A stretch of DNA of 64,000 nt from assembly GCA_027924585.1 (NCBI GenBank), contig BSBM01000877.1, forward strand, positions 4,403,501-4,467,500, in the 5' to 3' direction. This document shows, piece after piece, positions 1 to 10,939 of this stretch. Under the pieces are notes generated by a model that searched no databases, was not told the DNA's origin, and saw only the letters and a list, made by a program, of their open reading frames with translations. Source of the stretch: Larix kaempferi. Taxonomy: Eukaryota; Streptophyta; Pinopsida; Pinales; Pinaceae. Position 1 is the first letter of the stretch; every line of letters starts with the position of its first letter. Made by a program: the position numbers and the translations under genes.

Positions 1-225
1 ATCTTTCATCGCTTTGTTACAAGAATATTTTAGACCTAAAAGTACACTTGATACGTTTGGATGGAACAGATTTCCGTGGAAATCCTCTTTACGTTCATTC
101 TCGAGTGACTTGATATTAACAATTCCGATTATCACAAGGGGATACATAATGTTAAAAAAGGAAAATAAACAAAACACATAAAGGGATATGTAATTTGAAT
201 CGAAAGAATAACCGGGTATGAACTA
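1..225. other. Unassigned left edge
   Basis: AT-rich sequence with no recognisable gene or repeat; it ends where the left arm of the long palindrome begins. Confidence 0.4.
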
Positions 226-1004
226 AACTGAGGAGATTCGAACGTGCAACCTATGTCTAGTCCCAAGAATACCACCTTCAAGCCTGACCTTATTGATCAA
301 TTCCCATCGCCATTTACTCTCATACGAAGTGACACAACCATTTCTCTCGACACCCAGTACTCTTCATTCATTCTGCATGCATTTCACTATGCAACGGTCT
401 CAGATTCACTGCGTTTTTCCTGAATTAGTGTCTCAATTCAATATGACCCACGCCTGCTATCCAAGGAGTGTTGCTAACCGTCTTGAGTTTCAGCCTGGAA
501 ATGGTGACGATTCATGGTATTATGTTTCCCTTCAACTGCAATATGGAAAAATCATAGTCCACTGCGAAGGTTTGTCTGACAAATGTGACTGTTTGGGTCA
601 TGCTGAATCGAGAAACCAAAACCATCACATTTGTTAGAAAAACCTTCGTATAAGAGCTTTGATTTTGTCATATTGCAGCCAAAGGGAAACATAATATCAT
701 GAATCGTCACCGTTGCCAGGATGAAACTCTAGACCACTGGCAACACTCGTTGGACGACAGGCGTGTGTCATGCTGAATCAAGAAACTAATTTAGGGAAAG
801 CACGGAGGGGATTTGAGACTGTTGCATATTGAAATGCATGCATAATGAATCAAGCAAGTTGGTAGCCCGCCGTCTCCCACTATGAAATTCATGCAGAATG
901 AATCAAGCTGCTTGAAGGTGGTCTCCCATTGTCAGTTGCACTTCAAGCTTGAAGGTGTTAGCCTTGGGACTAGACATAGGTCGCAGGTTCGAATATCCTC
1001 AGTT
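226..1004. repeat. Long foldback element (~780 bp near-complete palindrome)
   Basis: The two halves are imperfect reverse complements along almost their whole length: about 226-600 pairs with about 632-1004, around a short loop. Outer ends pair (CTGAGGAGATTCGAAC with GTTCGAATATCCTCAG), middle segments pair (the region around 380-500 with 720-860), and inner ends pair (GAAGGTTTGTCTGACAAATG with its complement near 625-650). The outer arms contain GGTTCGAATATCC, which resembles a pol III B box, but no convincing A box was seen. ORFs inside are by-products of the arms. A transcript through it would make a ~370 bp hairpin. Foldback transposon or MITE-type origin is inferred; no clear target-site duplication was found. 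Confidence 0.8.
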
Positions 1005-1146
1005 AAGTTACAGCCATAAAAAATGATGAACATTGACAACAGGAAACATGTTTCTAATTTTTGTTGGTGTATGCTAGATAAGTTTCAAATATCATGCTTC
1101 AGAAACCAGGCTTCAATGGTAAATAGACCATTTTGGAAGGGTTTAA

Positions 1147-1452
1147 TGTGAGGTTAAGGATATTGATTCCAATGAAATTAAAGAGAAGGTTAAGGATATT
1201 GATTCCAATGAAATTAAAGAGAAGGTTAAGGATATTGATTCCAATGAAATTAAAGAGAAGGTTAAGGATATTGATTCCAATGAAATTAAAGAGAAGGTTA
1301 AGGATATTGATTCTAGTGCATCATTTACTCAGCCTTTAAAGTTGTGGAAACATGAAATTGCTTATGATGAGCAACCAAACATCACAACAAGCTCCAAGAA
1401 ATTGTCAAATTTAGATGACACGCTAGTGGGTTGTAGAAAGCCAGCATCGTAG
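1147..1452 (+). CDS. Possible 3'-terminal exon with a 12-residue tandem repeat
   Basis: This frame is open for about 100 codons and ends at TAG (1450-1452). It begins with four copies of a 36-bp unit (from 1153, 1189, 1225 and 1261) plus a partial fifth, each reading VKDIDSNEIKEK, a charged, probably helical repeat. A non-repetitive C-terminal segment of about 45 residues follows, with ordinary amino-acid composition. There is no start codon. TAA lies just upstream and an AG at 1151-1152 could be a splice acceptor, so a last exon is more likely than a whole gene. The shifted frame with RILIPMKLKRRL is less protein-like. I do not recognise the family; it may be a captured gene fragment. Confidence 0.35.
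   Translation, partial: CEVKDIDSNEIKEKVKDIDSNEIKEKVKDIDSNEIKEKVKDIDSNEIKEKVKDIDSSASFTQPLKLWKHEIAYDEQPNITTSSKKLSNLDDTLVGCRKPAS
1153..1312 (+). repeat. 36-bp minisatellite, 4.4 copies
   Basis: Exact head-to-tail 36-bp units starting with GTTAAGGATATTGATTCC. The period is a multiple of three, so it keeps one reading frame open. Copies are nearly identical, suggesting recent expansion. Confidence 0.9.
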
Positions 1453-1475
1453 CGATTCATTGAGGTCCTCTATGT

Positions 1476-1573
1476 TTCGAGAATAATTTAATATTCTCTA
1501 CTGAATAGGGCCAACCACATGAAGGTGGAAGCTCTTATGGCCCCTCCCCCCCTCACATCACTCTCAATTCCCC
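1476..1573 (+). repeat. ~100-bp dispersed repeat, copy 1
   Basis: Starts near GAGAATAATTTAATATTCT and runs through GGGCCAACCACATGAAGGTG and a C-rich tract to CTCTCAATTCCCCATA. The same sequence in the same orientation is at 18475-18573. Each copy lies downstream of the 3' end of one of the two minus-strand CACTA genes. Confidence 0.8.
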
Positions 1574-1599
1574 ATACCCAATGCATGTACTTGAAAAAA

Positions 1600-1860
1600 A
1601 CAAATACGTGCAAATTCATCCATATTTCATCATGAACTTTCATCTACCATTCATTCAATAAAGGCTAACATTCATTAAACCATTGTTTCATTCAGTCAAC
1701 ACATTCATACAATAAAAGATAACATTCAATAAACCATTCATTCATTCAGTCAACACATTCATTCAATAAAAACTGACATTCAATAAAGGTAATAGTTTAC
1801 TACACTGAATCATTAAACCATTAAGCCATTCATTAAACCATTCATTCATTCATTAGGCCA
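1600..1860 (+). repeat. CATT-rich degenerate tandem repeat
   Basis: About three imperfect copies of a roughly 55-bp unit made of CATTCATTCA, CAGTCAACACATTCA and CAATAAAA blocks. No coding potential seen. Confidence 0.6.
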
Positions 1861-2154
1861 AAAATCATGGACGATATATTGTTATAAAAAATAATTAGAC
1901 GAGTACATTTTTCGAGTCACTTCTTTTTACTAGTAGTTTTTCTTCTCTTTATAAATGGTAAATAATCTCTAAGAGGAGCATCTACCCCTGGACTTTCTCT
2001 TCTAGTTCTTGGTTATTCATCAGGTGCTTGTGGTGATGTATGCGGCAAGGGGTTCGGATTTGTTGCAACAATGTGAAAAGGTTACATCGTTGTATTTGAT
2101 ATTGTAATGACAAGTATTTCATTTTAAAAAAACATTACAAAGGTGTTTTTTTAC

Positions 2155-4494
2155 CTAGTGTGGACACATCATGTAGTTCATGTTCTTGTCCAGGCTCAAC
2201 CTGTACAGTTTCACCCTCTACATGCTTTGCAGTTGAAATTTTGTGAACTACAATTAATGTTCACCATTTGCAATGCTATACATACAATTTTAGCATATGA
2301 ATAAATTCATTACCAGGAATAGAAGCATGATCTTCGATTTTTTGTTCTCCCTCCTCGACATTAGGGGGATCATTGCTTTCCTGCTCAAAACAGAGTTAAT
2401 ATTGTTTTTCAAGTATTTATAATGAATAGATTGTACAAGTGGTTAATCTTCAATAAAGTATATAGATTCTATTTACCTGTGCACCGGATGGATTGGTACC
2501 AGAAGACTGTGTTTGGCCAGACAAGCTTTTTCGTCATTCAACAACAACTCCAAAGCCCTCCTTGAAGCCAAGATTCATGTCTTCCTCAGTGGCCTATTCC
2601 TTGAATCGTTCGGACTGCATATTTGCATAACGTTGTTAATTAACATTTTCTGGTACAATAAAATGAAAAATAATTTGCAATTTATTATTTGCATGCATTA
2701 TTGGTTTTTCGAAACTTACAAATCGTGTCGCGAAATTGGAATAACCACCAGGCCCAAGCTTGTGCTAACCTATTTTTTCAAGTCTTGCCTTTGTGGCCTT
2801 TGATGTGTCTGGTAGCCTATGCAAGTGTTGAAATACGTTAGATGTTCCAAGTTCGATATAGAAATATTCAATAATAATAAGGTTTTGAATTACATTGCGG
2901 AAAGTATTGCATACCTCCCTGTTCCTGGTGTTATCTTTCCTTCTCTTCTCTGAGACCTCTCCCTTCCATCCTCCACTAGAGCTCTCCACTCCATTGGTGA
3001 AATCATTGGAGGATGCTCATACTTAGGGTTGTTTTCAAGGTGTGTCCTATATTGGTCTCGAACACCCTTCACATGTTGATAAGCCTTTTTCATGACCTCG
3101 ACTTTATTAAAGGTTTTGTCGCCAAACAAGCCAACCAATTGATGCATGAGTTCATCTTTTAAATATTTATGTTGTTTATCCCACCTTTCTTGGATGGTGG
3201 GCCCGAAGATCTCCAAGAATGCGTCATTCATTTGTTTATAGAAAACATCATTTCCTGCAAAATGATCATGCCATGATCATAATTAGTTGAAAGAAAACGT
3301 TTTATCGGTATATTACAATGAAGTTATAAACAGTAACTTGAGAAACGTATATTAATTAGTACCTGGGACCTTATCGATCTTTATTGGGATGAGATTGGAG
3401 TCAACCAAAAATGTTACCTCCACTGTTCCCATGCTAGTGACACGGGAAGATCCTAGAAATGCAACTAGGTCGATATCAATATTACCAGGATTCTCATTGT
3501 CGACCTCTTCTGGTGGACGATCCGGTGTGCGTCGGTCACCAGCGGCCGATGCGCTCACAATTGGGGTATGTGGTGTGTCAGAACGTGTTGCCGACTGTTC
3601 AGTGGACAACAATGGAGAGGGATTCGATGTAGTACGTGGAGTCATTTTCCCATGATGCCACGTCTCTCGGCCACGATCCTCGCTACGACCAACATCTCCT
3701 CCACCACTATTGTGTGTTTTCCGATAATTTTGTAAATACAAACCACGTCTTACACGTTCAATACTATCATATAAAAGAGGAAATTATAAAGTTATAAATG
3801 AATTATTTTATGAATCAAGATTCCTCAACTTACTTCCAAGGATTCAGATTTCTGTTCCAACAATTCAATCCTTGCCAGGTTCTCGCTTGTCTGCGGAAAC
3901 TTGATAAGTAGAGAAACGAGTTCCGCACTATATTTTTCCAACAATTTGTCTATCATCGTAAACCGGTTTGCGGCTTCACCAGTTTGTCTATCATCTTTAA
4001 GGATCTTAGCCACTTCAGGATCTACTGGACATTCTTCTGATGTTGTTTCATACAACGATTCATCGGGCTACAACAAAAAAATATAAAAGACTATTGAGTT
4101 ATATCATGATATATTCCTAAAATTATATTAACAATTCCAATGGATTATACCTGCAACGTAGAGGATTGTGATCCACTCCTCGGATTGATGCTCATAGGTG
4201 ACTTGCCCCGATTTGCTAATAACTGGGAGTTGACCCTTACGGATACCTAAATAAAAAGCATAGTGAAAGTCAACTATTTTTTCTTATTATATTTGCACTA
4301 TTACAAAGATGTATACCTGATCCCTCGAGGAAGATGTACTCCTCCGACCATCTGCTGGCGGAGTTTTATCCCGATGACTAGCCTGCGAAGTAAATGGGGA
4401 AAATTTAAACGAAATAAACTAACGAAAAAATCTTTAATATGTTAAATTCATTAATAAAAGTTTGGGTAAATTTTTATATGTACCACTCCCATAG
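2155..4494 (-). pseudogene. CACTA accessory transposase gene (Transposase_24/TNPA-like), exons 2-10
   Basis: Putative minus-strand exons with GT-AG borders: 4382-4317, 4246-4151, 4067-3834, 3763-3363, 3254-2915, 2816-2770, 2614-2477, 2380-2314 and 2224-2155. The 3254-2915 exon encodes a helical domain (near MNDAFLEIFGPTIQERW, then a PMEWRALVEDGRE segment) of the kind found in plant En/Spm accessory proteins (Transposase_24). Before it is a low-complexity S/T/P-rich exon (3763-3363) and a predicted helical exon (4067-3834). In En/Spm such proteins bind subterminal repeats and assist TNPD. Decay: a likely frameshift near 2950, stops in 2614-2477, and a phase mismatch between 4067-3834 and 3763-3363. 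The first three exons join in phase 0 with the SET exon upstream (4494-5227), so they are probably one gene. Family assignment is from motif memory, not a search. Confidence 0.6.
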
Positions 4495-5227
4495 TAACCT
4501 TTTTTGTATCTACTTGGTTCAAATTGTAATTAATAAGCAACTCTTCCCCTACAGATATTGATTTAATGGCAACTACAAAAACACGGTTTCCTTCATGTCC
4601 CTCAAATTCGCAGTTTGGTTGCTTAATTGTAGACCCTGGTTGTGTACTGTTTATAAACCCCGCAATATTCCCCGTGGCATTTGGCCTTCCGTCCATGTAC
4701 AATGTTGCTCCTTTATTTTGATTTTTTTCTTTCAACTGTAAATAGTTTGTTGACAATCAATAGCTACGCATACTTTTTGTAAATTGAACCAGGCGCATCC
4801 AATCTTTGTAGCTGTAATAGGGTCCAACATACTCCATCAATTATGTACATGTGTTTTAAGGGATCCTTATGCCATCCATGCTGAACAACCCGAAACCATG
4901 TATTGACGACGGTGCTATTCGATATATCCTACTGTTCACACAAAAATCTGTATTCGGTTGAGGAAGATCCTTGGGTACCCATTTTTTCACTAAATGTCTA
5001 TACCTTAAGGGCACCTCGAGGTCATCTTTTGTCTCATCACCATAGGAACATGAACCCCCTTGACCGTGAAAAAATTCATTGCGTTTATCAAATTTTCTTC
5101 TGGTATTTTGACATCTAGTTGAATATACAACTCTTCTCGACCTAATGGATGTCTCACTTTCCTCTAGGCTTCCTAAACTCCCCTCGCTCGAGGAAGATAG
5201 ATCTGATAAATACCTATTTGGTTCTAC
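4494..5227 (-). pseudogene. SET-domain exon fused upstream of the CACTA accessory gene
   Basis: One minus-strand frame runs the whole exon. It begins after a pyrimidine-rich AG acceptor (CCCATGTTGTAG) with a Ser/Glu-rich leader (about residues 1-40) and a basic Cys-containing stretch, then shows the SET-domain motifs in order: HGFGLF (SAM-binding GxG region), MEYVG (YxG motif), NIAGFINST then QPNCEF (counterpart of the FINHSC.PN motif) and GEELLINYN (counterpart of the GEEL.xDY motif). SET proteins methylate lysines, usually on histones. The RFINHSC core is altered (no HSC), so activity is doubtful. Three in-frame stops interrupt it: two TAA between the GxG and YxG motifs (near 4830-4860) and one TGA near 4765, so this copy is dead. 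The exon ends at GTG/GTACAT and joins the next exon in phase 0. No pre-SET or post-SET cysteine cluster is obvious. Upstream exons were not found. Confidence 0.65.
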
Positions 5228-5299
5228 CTACAACATGGGAAAAAAGTTTAGATACAACCACAAGATATAGCGCCTCTTAAAAGGTGACGTGTCGCGCCT

Positions 5300-6170
5300 T
5301 TTATAATGTTACTTGATCCTCATTCCCTTTCTCAACATGTAGGCATTCAAGTGATGAGGAAGATGATCACTTTATCTTTCTTATGAGTACAAATTCACAC
5401 AATTATGAGCTTTCTTTTATTGCTCCTTTGGGTCTTGACTCCCATATCAAACCATCCAATTATCAGTTGTGTCATCATTCCCCTAAAGTCTCTCTCATCC
5501 CATCAGTTTGGGTTCATCAACTCGATAATTGAAGTCCAGTCACATTTAGTAAGATATTTATATTCAACAATAATAATATAAAATAAAAATCACTAACCAT
5601 TATGGAAAACGTCTAAAAGTTTTTAAGACTTTCAAAAGTAAGATCTTTTAGGTTGTTAATAAGTGTTCACAAATCTTCAAAAACAATATTTTATATAATG
5701 GTGTGGAACTTGTATAATCTTATTCAAGCATGGTATTCTTAGATGATTGAAAGTAATTGAATCAAGCAAAAACAGAACCGTAAACATGTAAGCTATTTTG
5801 AAAAATGGTAGCTTTCATTCATACTCCCAACTAATGCTTCCTTTGGACAATTACTTGTAATATTGACTTAGGGTATTTAATACATAACATATATTTCCAA
5901 TCATATTGACAGAGAGAAAAGTAGGGCTTTCTTTATATTATCATGACATAGTTAAAAAGACTTTCTTTTCAATCTTTATGACAATTTGAATGGACAAGCC
6001 CCACTCATAGCCAAATACTTTTGAGATATTTACAACTCATCGGAGTATGGGGGACCATAAAATTATCGAAAGACGTTGGATTCAACAACCCATGCCTTTG
6101 AATAAACAGACCTTAGGACTACACGTCTATTCTGATGCATGTGGACGTCTATGTGGGTTTTGACAAGCCA
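5300..6170. other. Non-coding stretch, unassigned
   Basis: AT-rich sequence without a coherent ORF. A TATAAAAGG on the minus strand at about 5298-5306 sits next to an ACGT-containing G-box-like motif (CGACACGTCACC). It could be a promoter remnant for the SET/transposase gene, but no initiator exon could be placed. Confidence 0.3.
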
Positions 6171-6173
6171 CTG

Positions 6174-6903
6174 TCATTCGTTTTTAACGTAGTACTGAAG
6201 GATTTGAGCCTCAGTAAGATTTGTCTGCAAAATATCTTTGACCTGTTTGAGAGATTCTCCAACTTCCCATTTTAGATTATAAATAGCACCTGGATCTAAT
6301 GCTTTCAGGTTGATTCTGAATGAACGCCACCAGTCTCTAGTCCAATCAGGGACGAACCATGCAGGATCCTCATGGATATGTGTCATTTGAGGTCCAAACT
6401 TTAGCATGGTATAATATGTTCTATATTTATTTTCTTTTCTCAAGAATTTCCACCATAATTTTTTATATTTTTCATAAGTGTGTGTAGTACTTGGAAACCG
6501 GAGACTAGCATTTTGATGTGGCCATGCTTCCAAAGAACATATCCGGTTAATACAGTAGTATTGTTGTTCTAGTCATAGCCCGGGGTGAGGTGTAGAGCCC
6601 TCCGTCGAGATTAATTTAAGATCATGGTATAGGTGAGTTAACCAATTGCTTGCATCAGCTGCTTTTCTCAAGGAGTTGTTGTAAATCATCTATGGTACGT
6701 CAATACTAGATCCCATAGGCATTCTTCTGAGTTCTGGCACTAGTCTAATAAAAGCATCAGATCCTTGTAAGTTAGCATCTAATACTTCAGCATGTCTCAA
6801 CTCCCACCTAGGTTTCCAGTCTTAGATATAATCCAACCAACTCATATTATCATTGATAGTATAGATATGATTTTTTCCTCCGGTCCAAGCATAGATTTTC
6901 ATG
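6174..6903 (-). pseudogene. Unrecognised decayed ORF, ~240 codons
   Basis: A single minus-strand frame runs from ATG at about 6903 to the stop at 6174, broken by three in-frame stops (TAA, TAG and TGA). The last 119 codons are uninterrupted. The protein is Trp-rich, with segments such as DPAWFVPDWTRDWW, WEVGESLKQV and LTEAQILQYY, and has globular-looking composition throughout, so real descent from a coding sequence is likely. I could not assign a family; a retroelement capsid-like or other mobile-element protein is one possibility. No LTRs or TIRs were identified around it. Confidence 0.45.
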
Positions 6904-7670
6904 TTTACTTATGGGTTATGGGCCCATTGGATTCCTCTTTGAACTTCTACACTCGCTTTCCTCGTGCTCGCTTGTACCAGGCTCACTTGTTTCAGGCTCG
7001 CTTGCTTCAGGCCCGCTTCTTAAAAATTAACAGCACACTTATGTGTCAAATATTCTCTTGTTATAAAGTCAGGAATGCTTTTTTCTTTCCCAGAAATGTG
7101 CTCATGAATAGTAGAGTTATAACATCATAACAATGCTTCCCATATTGCAAACTTTCCTTTTGTAGTTTCGAATTTTATTGTGTTGTTTAGCTCACAAATG
7201 GAAGTCTGGAGCAATCTGTTATAGTTATGATAAGGTCATGGTTCAATAAATAAAGTCATAGTTCTACTCAGTTTCTGTCATGACACTTATTATCCAAGAT
7301 CATTTTCCTCACAAGTTCAGTCGAGGTCGAGTTCCACCACTCTTAAAATTCTTTACCAACAAATATAATTTGATTACCAACAATTTTGTATGACAAGACA
7401 AACCTTAACTACTTAATTCAAATTATTTACCACGTATTTGATTACTAAGTAAGTCTTATAACCAACATATATTTGATTACTTGGGTGTAGACGTTTCCTG
7501 TAATATACTCAGAAGAGTTACTTTCATAAATGACTGTGCTTCTTAGAGGCCAGTCAACTCTAGGAACCAAGTGACCCTATTATAGGGTTAGTACAAACCA
7601 AAGAGAGAGAGATGACTGGCTATGGTACGGTTAGTCAAAGAAATTCAATGACAGTCAAAAGGCTTAGTAC
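6904..7670. other. Unassigned sequence
   Basis: No supported gene. Contains a short run of related GCTCGCTTG/CAGGCTCGCTTG motifs (about 6950-7020) and otherwise ordinary AT-rich sequence. Confidence 0.3.
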
Positions 7671-7744
7671 AATCACAATAAAGATGAGCTGACAGCCAAC
7701 AGACTGAGGCCAAAGAGACTCGCAGCCCCCAGTAAGGTACAAGG

Positions 7745-8560
7745 ACCAACCAAAGGGTAAAAAAACCAGCTAGTAAGGTACAAGTAAAAAAGAAAAGAGT
7801 GGGTATAAATTAGACTCATAACCCTTGGGACTGAGGGGGTGTAGTACCTCAAATGTGGACAATCTACCATAGTTATATCCACAAGACCAAAAATAGAAAA
7901 GGCGGTATAAATCAAAAGATAACTCAAGATCAATAAAAGACCCAAAAGGTGAGAGGCAAGGTACCAAGAAAAAATGAAAGGACCAAAATGAAAGGACAAG
8001 CTACCACAAGACAAATAAACAACAGGGTGTAAGGTCCAAAAGTAAATCAACCATTGTGGGGAAGGTACAAATAAGGTCAAATATATATTGCAATAGCTCC
8101 TTGTAACTACTTGTTATTTGACATGCCAAAGAGATGGAAGGTCAAATAATGTCAAATATATGCAATAGCTCCTTGTAACTACCTCTTATATGCAATAGCT
8201 CCTTGTAACTACCTGTTATTTGACATGCCAAAGAGATGGAAGGTTAAATAATGTCAAATATATGCAATAGCTCCTTGTAACTACCTCTTATATGCAATAG
8301 CTCCTTGTAACTACCTCTTGTAACTCAAATAGGACCACCAAAAGGTATAAAGACTCATAACAACGTGGAAAAATTAGGGTGTGTACCTCAAATGTGTACA
8401 AACTACCGTAGTACCCACAAGACCAAAAACATAAAAGGTGGTACAAATCAAAAGATATACCAAGATGAGTAAAAGACCCAAAAGGTAAAAGGAAAGGTAC
8501 CACACAAATATTATCGACAAAATGGAAGGACCATAATACAATCAACCAAGGTGGGGTACA
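7745..8560 (+). repeat. Duplicated ~220-bp segments around a 101-bp tandem repeat
   Basis: 7775-7960 and 8340-8515 are diverged direct copies (shared CCTCAAATGTG, CCACAAGACCAAAAA, AAAAGACCCAAAAGGT). Between them, 8085-8325 contains repeats of TGCAATAGCTCCTTGTAACTAC. The higher-order unit is about 101 bp (8161 to 8262): two 30-bp blocks plus a TTATTTGACATGCCAAAGAG block. ORFs here follow the repeat and are not credible genes. Confidence 0.7.
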
Positions 8561-8699
8561 ACTTACCAATCATCTCTCTCTCAAATGTACAATTGTTCCA
8601 TATAACCTGAAAGACCATCATCACAGTAAATGGAAAAGTCCACACGGATGATGTGATCACGTGGTTCTCTAGACTATTCCTAAGGTCAAGCATTAGTGG

Positions 8700-10370
8700 C
8701 TTTATTAAGAGGTGTTCAGTCCCTTGAGAATACCATCTAACTCAACCATCTCGAAGACCTAGGAGAAGAGGACATCACACATCATCAGATAAGCTCAAAA
8801 AACTATACTGGGACCGGTGTCACAGTAAGAGAGCTGAAACAAAAGTGGCCAGAATGCCAACAAGCAACACTAAAAAGAAAAAGACCCTCTAAAAAGGTGA
8901 AATAGCAAGCAAAACCTCCTAACTAAGAGTTGGAGACCTCAACAAGTTGTATCCTTCGCAAGGTGATGAAATCCAAGTCGAACAATACAAAATGAGAGAC
9001 CAATAATGGAAGGATATCCCTCTACCGAAAGGGATCCTGGGTAAAAGAGCCCTAGTAGAAAAGTCACTAAGCTACCTCGTTCATGACACGTCGGAAAAGG
9101 TTTTCAGTGCTTCTGCCTTATCACCCTTGTATCACCAGTATGGTGGCCGAAGAATACAAGGAAGAAAATGATCGATGTTTCCTTAGGGCTAAGTGAAGTG
9201 CGACATTCCACAGAGTTTGTATGGTTCTCGATCTCTCGGCGGTTTAACCCGTAAAACAACAGGGGGCCCCTCCACAAACTGGTCGATGACCGTGTCAACA
9301 AGTACAAGAGTATTTTAGCACCCTAGAGGACAACAACTATGTCTCTGATGATAATGACAAGGGGGAATTATTTGGATGCCTATCCCCGGTGTCCTACCTA
9401 ACTGACAAATTCTTTTTATCCTCATGCAAGGTTAAAGTGTGTTGAGTTAACGAGTTAAATTTTAATGGTTGTATTACTCAATCGGGTGATGGAAGTGCAA
9501 CTCGTGGTGTGATGACTGACTCAAAACATGAAAATGCATATGAATAAAATAAGCCTTTCCTTTCAATGAATGCTAGCTAAGGTAAGGAGAGATTTCTGTC
9601 AAACTATAAATACTCTTTCAAATTAAATGAATGCAACAAGTGTTCAAGTTCATTCATGGGACCTCAAGGAGAGCTTCAGATATACTCAAGTCATGCAAAT
9701 GAATTCATCACATAAAACAAAGTGATAATAAATATAAGGAATTGTATATATCCATGTTCATAATTCTTTAGCCACACTTATAACATTCTTCAATCATTCA
9801 TCACAAAAACACAGTGATAGATAAACAATAAATTGCATATAAATGTTCATGAGCTTAATAAAAAAATAATAACCACAATAGGGGAAGCTATACCACAACT
9901 TGTTTTTTTATGACTATAAATACAAGAGTATCCTAATCATGAGCAATACATCCTTTACTTTTACATCATGATCAATACTAATCATTTCCCCTTTAGCTTG
10001 CATTGAGTACCTTGACATCATTGCCCCCAAACTCTTTCCTATGGTAATTGAAACTTCCCTCATACAACCATACAGATGATAATGGTTGGTTGTTTTTATT
10101 TCTTTCTTAGTACCCAAGTTTGTCATTCCTAGTGTTTGGTCAAAGATCTAATTCCTTGAGATTTAAAACTTTCATCTATGGCACATCTATCCCACACCTT
10201 ATGTGAATTGGAATTTCAAATATCAAATAATTAAATTGGAAAAAAATTACCTTATACTAGAACTCCCATCAATCAACTTATGGTCATGTTCATTTTCCTC
10301 AGTTCCTCTAAATTTTATTGCACACAGAGTACTATCAACTAAGCTCAAAGTTTGATTGCAGACATACTAC
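8700..10370. other. Unassigned sequence
   Basis: No coherent ORF, terminal repeat or RNA gene recognised. Contains AT-rich stretches around 9720-9910. Confidence 0.3.
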
Positions 10371-10427
10371 CATCAACTAAGCTCAGTTACTCTTGTGTGA
10401 TATCCCACGCTTGGAAGAAACTCTAGA

Positions 10428-10527
10428 CTCTGTGTACCCATGCCCGCCGTCCGAGGCTTGTTGCCAAGCTGAAACTCAAGACCGCTGGAAACAATCCTCG
10501 AACAGAAGGCGTGGGTACACAGAGTTA
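10428..10527. repeat. 100-bp hairpin related to the 226-1004 foldback family
   Basis: ACTCTGTGTACCCATGCC (10428) pairs with GGCGTGGGTACACAGAGT (ending 10527). Inside, GTCCGAGGCTTGTT pairs imperfectly with AACAATCCTCGAAC, around a loop of about 20 nt. The core GCTGAAACTCAAGACC...GGCGTGGGT matches both arms of the palindrome at 226-1004 (around 440-500 and 711-770). It is a second, shorter member or a fragment of that family. Confidence 0.75.
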
Positions 10528-10939
10528 AATCACTTCTAGTTTTGGGATAAAAACAATAGAGGTCCAAGTTGAACAAAGAAAATATAATTATAAATACAAA
10601 TATTTTTATTTTTATCATGATACAATATGGGAATATCATGATGCTAATGGTGTTATAGGATACATTCTCATGATGCTAATATCATGATGATTGATACATT
10701 CTCATTCCTCACATTCTACATTGCCCAAAATTTTCTAATTGTATGAAAATTGAAGCTTTCACTTTTATCCAAACCATGGAAGGAGAACTTGACCTCATTG
10801 CAATTTTTATAATCTACATGGAAGGATATGTCAATTTATAGACAAGGCAATTTTTAGCCGTAGCATAGTTAACAACCTAATCCTTCCAATATCAGGGCAA
10901 TCTAATTTATAGACAGAGCGATTTAAAGAGGATGATGAT

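Noticed and set aside
5298-5306. TATA box as promoter of the SET/transposase gene
   Set aside because: It lies only about 75 bp upstream of a splice acceptor and no ATG-bearing first exon fits, so assignment is not supported.
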